Origin: Acidobacteriota bacterium | GTDB lineage: Bacteria; Acidobacteriota; Thermoanaerobaculia; Multivoradales; J023 | DNA length: 64,000 nucleotides | Reading direction: 5' to 3' | NCBI GenBank assembly: GCA_029263315.1 | Contig: JAJCXR010000065.1 | Location: 62,001 to 126,000 of the forward strand | Position numbers and translations under genes: made by a program | The notes under the pieces: generated by a model | Database searches by the model: none | Seen by the model: the letters and a program-made list of their open reading frames with translations, nothing else | Told to the model about the DNA's origin: nothing | Part shown: positions 61,215-64,000 of the stretch, piece by piece | Layout: every line of letters begins with the position of its first letter | Numbering within the stretch: the stretch's first letter is position 1

Positions 61215-62653
61215 CAGCTCACCCGATGCCGTGGCCGGGTCAGGCGCAAGGCGCCCCCTAGCCAGAGCAAGGCCACCACCGAGGCCATCATGTAGAGCCA
61301 TTCCGCCATCGCGCTGATGCTGGGTTGGCTCCAAAAAACGGTCAAAGCGTAAATTGCCACCGCCCCGGGGTACGCATGGTAGACCTCCAGAAAGCTGGCC
61401 ATGGTGCGATGGAAGATGCCGAAGAGAGCAAAGAGCAGGAGCACCCCAGGAATATGTAGGTTCCAGTAAGCCTCGCCGACGGCGCCCGGTGGGATGCCCG
61501 CCTTGACGCCATAGAAGACTTCCCCTGCCAGCTTGCCGACGGTTCCCGGTTTGTCGGGCCACATGGCGCGGGGAATTGGCAAGGCGACGAGGGTCAGGTA
61601 GGAGCTGCCGTAGAGAAAATCCACCTCATGGGGCACCCGTGCCAACACCGGATAGGCGGAATCGAGGCTGCCATAGCGGTAGCGCAACTCGTCGAGGCTT
61701 TCGACAAACGACGAGACCGCCCCCGTCGCATAGAGGGCGCTCCAATCCACTTCGCCGCTGAACAGCCCCCGGCGCAGGCGTCCCAGAGAGGCGATGATCA
61801 GCAAGCAGAGGCACACCACGACGAGGGTTCGGACAGGTGAGAAGCGCCGCTTGCCGATGAGCCAGATCAGGGTGCCGACGACGAGCAGGAAAACGACACT
61901 GGAGCGGGAGCCGGAGCCGAGGAAGTTGATCATGGCGCAGGCGATGCCGGCTGCCCAGAACAACGGTCGCCGCAGGGCGCGACGGTCGTAGGCGAACCAA
62001 AGCAGGGCGGTGAGCCCCCCCAGACGTGAGATCTTGAGCCAATGTCCCTCGCCTTTGATGGCGTCGACGCGGCCGACCTCGGCCCACGACAGTAGGTGAT
62101 TCGAGACGCCCCCCTGGGAACGCACGTAGAGGACAAAAACCACCGCCGCCAATCCGATGGTCAGCAGGGCCTTGACCATCACCCCCTGGGGGGGACGGAA
62201 ATACACCCGCGGCAAGGGCGGGCGCAGGCCGCTGAAAAACCCCAAGTAATAGGCGCCCAAGGCCAGGGCCGAGACCAGCAACTCGTAGGCCACCAGATTG
62301 GAGAGTTGGTCTCCCCGCCAGCCGGGCAAGGCGAGGTGGTAGTCGAGGCCGCGAATATAGATCGGCGTGCGCACTGCCAAGGAACCGGCAAACACCAAGA
62401 ACGAGTGCAGGATCACCGGCTGCGTCCAACCTAGATGTTGGCGTTGCAGAAGGAACGGCAGAGCCAGCAAGACGACGTTCAAGGTCAGACCGAGGAAGAC
62501 CCAAACGCTGGTGGTCTCGCCGTAGAGGTAGGAGAGGACGCCCACCGAGGTCAGGTAGCCGAAAAAGGCCAAGAGAACGACGCTACGATCGCGACGTGCA
62601 ATGGGGACAAAGGGGTGCGGGGCGGCTTGCTGGGTCGGCTCGGGGGAAGACAT
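61214..62653 (-). CDS. Polytopic membrane protein, O-antigen polymerase/ligase-like
   Basis: A polytopic protein of about 479 aa from ATG 62653 (MSSPEPTQQ). It has about 10 to 12 hydrophobic helices, a basic inter-helix loop (FAYDRRALRRPLF), and a large loop containing RYGSLDSAYPVLARVPHEVDFLYG, resembling O-antigen polymerases (Wzy/OPS family). This would join repeat units or export glycans at the inner membrane. It is the first gene of the glycan operon; it overlaps the sulfotransferase start by one base. The start at 62719 in the track adds a non-conserved 22 residues. Confidence 0.72.
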   Translation of the reverse strand: MSSPEPTQQAAPHPFVPIARRDRSVVLLAFFGYLTSVGVLSYLYGETTSVWVFLGLTLNVVLLALPFLLQRQHLGWTQPVILHSFLVFAGSLAVRTPIYIRGLDYHLALPGWRGDQLSNLVAYELLVSALALGAYYLGFFSGLRPPLPRVYFRPPQGVMVKALLTIGLAAVVFVLYVRSQGGVSNHLLSWAEVGRVDAIKGEGHWLKISRLGGLTALLWFAYDRRALRRPLFWAAGIACAMINFLGSGSRSSVVFLLVVGTLIWLIGKRRFSPVRTLVVVCLCLLIIASLGRLRRGLFSGEVDWSALYATGAVSSFVESLDELRYRYGSLDSAYPVLARVPHEVDFLYGSSYLTLVALPIPRAMWPDKPGTVGKLAGEVFYGVKAGIPPGAVGEAYWNLHIPGVLLLFALFGIFHRTMASFLEVYHAYPGAVAIYALTVFWSQPSISAMAEWLYMMASVVALLWLGGALRLTRPRHRVS

Positions 62654-62926
62654 GGTGGCCTGGCATCCGACGGTGAGAGGTGGTCTCGGCGCCGCTGAAA
62701 GAAGGGTCGATCCTAGCACGTCGTCTCCGGTCTGCTCCGCGGTCTGGCGTCGGGGTGAAGAGATATCGAGGGTGTGCTATTCTGCAACAAATACTGAGAT
62801 GGAGGTCGATGTCGCGGGACGCTGACCGCTGTTGTTCTGCCCAACTGAGCCCACCCAGAAGCTGCGTGTGCCCGCCAGCTCTGCAAGATAAGATCCGCCC
62901 ACATGAGATCTGTAGGTAACGACTCG
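62654..62926. other. 273-bp divergent intergenic region
   Basis: This separates the glycan operon (-) and the terminal lipoprotein gene (+) and must hold both promoters. No strong consensus was identified. A TAGGTAA stretch lies 11 nt before the lipoprotein ATG and is a weak ribosome-binding candidate. Confidence 0.4.
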
Positions 62927-64000
62927 ATGCCAGCCAAGTTCCAGCTCACCGATAACCCCCAGTGCACGGGTTGCGCGCCGCGAAAGAAAAGCGTCCGCCC
63001 GAGCCTGCCCAGTGTCCTGAGGGAAAGCGCTCTTGGGGTGGCCCTCGTCTCCCTGTCCCTATTGTGGACCGCCTGCGGTGGCGGTGGCCCGCCGCCCGAG
63101 CCGGCCGAGCTGTCACCGGAGCCGCCGATCACCTTGCGCTTTGGCTATCAGCCCCGGGCCTGTGGTTTTGACCTCGACGACGATGGGGTGATCGGTGAAG
63201 AACAGGACGACTGCAAGATCTGCGATGGTCAGACCAGTGATCCCGATGGCGACGGCGTCGACGAGGACATGATTTACATCGACTGCGAAGCGGGAACCGA
63301 CGCCGGGGGCTGCGGCACGCCGGACAACCCCTGCGGCACCATCCAATATGCCTGGAGCAAGGTGGCGGACGGAGCCGGCGATGGCGCCGAGGACATCTTG
63401 TGTTTTCGCAACATTTGTCAGGAGGAGAATATCCATCCCCAGGGTGGCGGTCTGCCGAAGGCCAAGACCGTGGCCGCCAGCGGCCACCAGGAGAGGGATT
63501 GGGAGTATCCGTCCGATCCCGCCATGCTGGTGGGTTGGGACAGCGACGCCGACGGTCGCTACCCACCCTATGACGGTGACGACGTGGCGATCCTCGATGG
63601 AGGTGAGGGGCTGAGCCGAGCCTTCCGCCTCGGCGACGACAACAGCTATTTGGAGCTGGCCCACTTCACTACCCGCGACTACGGCCGCTACACCACCAAG
63701 GGCGATACCGGGTGGCTGAAAGTGGAGCTTGACGGCACCAAGTTGAGTCATGTTTTCGCCCACGATCATGAGCTTGTGGCCATCAACATGGACCGTGCTT
63801 CCGGACGTGAGATCTCCACCGTCCATTTGTCCACCGATACTTTGCGCCTCCACTGGCTGGAGTTCTCCAACCTGATGGTGCGCGACAACGGCGGCGCCTT
63901 TGCCTTGGGGGCTGCCCCCGGGGAGCCTCCGGCCCTGGGTCCGTTCCGCTGGCAGCACATCACCCGCACGGCCCACAGCTGCAGTGTGGGCGATTGCGAG
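62927..64000 (+). CDS. Lipoprotein with calcium-loop-rich, beta-helix-like body, 3' partial
   Basis: An open frame from ATG 62927 to the window end (358 codons, no stop), absent from the track because it is incomplete. It begins MPAKFQLTDNPQCTGC, then a hydrophobic stretch with lipobox LSLLWTACGG, then a Pro/Glu linker. The body has Asp/Gly-rich loops (DLDDDGVIGEE, SDPDGDGVDEDM) similar to thrombospondin type 3 or EF-hand-like calcium-binding segments. Later comes a repetitive beta region (ILDGGEGLSRAFRLGDDNSYLELAHF) resembling a parallel beta-helix. It is divergent from the glycan operon, so it may be a surface protein binding or remodelling that glycan. The function is unknown. Confidence 0.65.
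   Translation, partial: MPAKFQLTDNPQCTGCAPRKKSVRPSLPSVLRESALGVALVSLSLLWTACGGGGPPPEPAELSPEPPITLRFGYQPRACGFDLDDDGVIGEEQDDCKICDGQTSDPDGDGVDEDMIYIDCEAGTDAGGCGTPDNPCGTIQYAWSKVADGAGDGAEDILCFRNICQEENIHPQGGGLPKAKTVAASGHQERDWEYPSDPAMLVGWDSDADGRYPPYDGDDVAILDGGEGLSRAFRLGDDNSYLELAHFTTRDYGRYTTKGDTGWLKVELDGTKLSHVFAHDHELVAINMDRASGREISTVHLSTDTLRLHWLEFSNLMVRDNGGAFALGAAPGEPPALGPFRWQHITRTAHSCSVGDCE

Overview
This window looks like a chromosomal segment of a GC-rich, Gram-negative-type bacterium. Outer-membrane and periplasmic biology is prominent: an RND efflux pair, several lipoproteins, an O-antigen polymerase-like protein, and a CBM9/DUF5916-type outer-membrane protein. TPR proteins, a Ser/Thr kinase fused to TPRs, RskA-type anti-sigma control, an IPTL-CTERM protein, short dispersed palindromes and a REP-associated transposase fit Acidobacteriota (perhaps Thermoanaerobaculia-like). 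That assignment is an inference from gene style; there is no rRNA in the window. No tRNA, rRNA, CRISPR array, prophage or intact insertion sequence was found. Coding density is high and genes lie on both strands.

Layout. 1-6.3 kb: an ECF sigma factor (5' end outside the window), an RskA-type anti-sigma factor, a Ste24-like M48 protease, SfsA, and a lipoprotein phosphodiesterase fused to TPRs. 6.7-16.2 kb: an IPTL-CTERM surface protein, a bidirectional terminator, glycyl-tRNA synthetase (-), a coupled TPR / EF-hand secreted pair, a PLP dehydratase, a TPR-SPOR protein, then a repeat-rich 540-bp gap. 14.4-18.1 kb: a ThDP-dependent enzyme (-) with a strong promoter overlapped by a TetR-like operator, facing a divergent RibD-C-like reductase and a V4R-like sensor protein. 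18.3-24.1 kb: a DsbA-like thioredoxin and an RND adaptor/permease pair. 24.2-29.5 kb (-): GMC oxidoreductase, LigA, NtrC-type regulator and a 72-aa protein. 29.7-35.1 kb: RecD2 (+), PolX and a flavin reductase (-), and a NUDIX hydrolase (+). 35.3-47.6 kb (+): DUF5916/CBM9 protein, MBL-rhodanese protein, double FKBP, rhomboid-like protein, Lhr-type helicase, VOC protein and a REP-associated transposase. 47.8-52.1 kb (-): Psd, PssA, a degenerate aspartate-semialdehyde dehydrogenase paralog and an AmpG-like permease form a membrane/envelope run, with a YdcH-like small protein upstream. 52.5-56.4 kb (-): a giant Ser/Thr kinase-TPR protein, with a 50-aa acidic ORF divergent from it. 56.8-62.7 kb (-): a tightly overlapping operon with a polymerase-like membrane protein, two sulfotransferases and two GT4 glycosyltransferases, suggesting a sulfated surface glycan. 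The window ends inside a divergent lipoprotein.

Themes. DNA maintenance genes (LigA, RecD2, PolX, NUDIX, Lhr) cluster between 26 and 46 kb. Envelope genes dominate the rest. The least explained parts are the ThDP/RibD-C-like/V4R group with its operator pair, an 80-bp intergenic repeat present twice, the 50-aa acidic ORF, the GTGCCnGGCAC palindromes with a RAYT-like transposase, and the inactive-looking ASADH paralog coupled to PssA.
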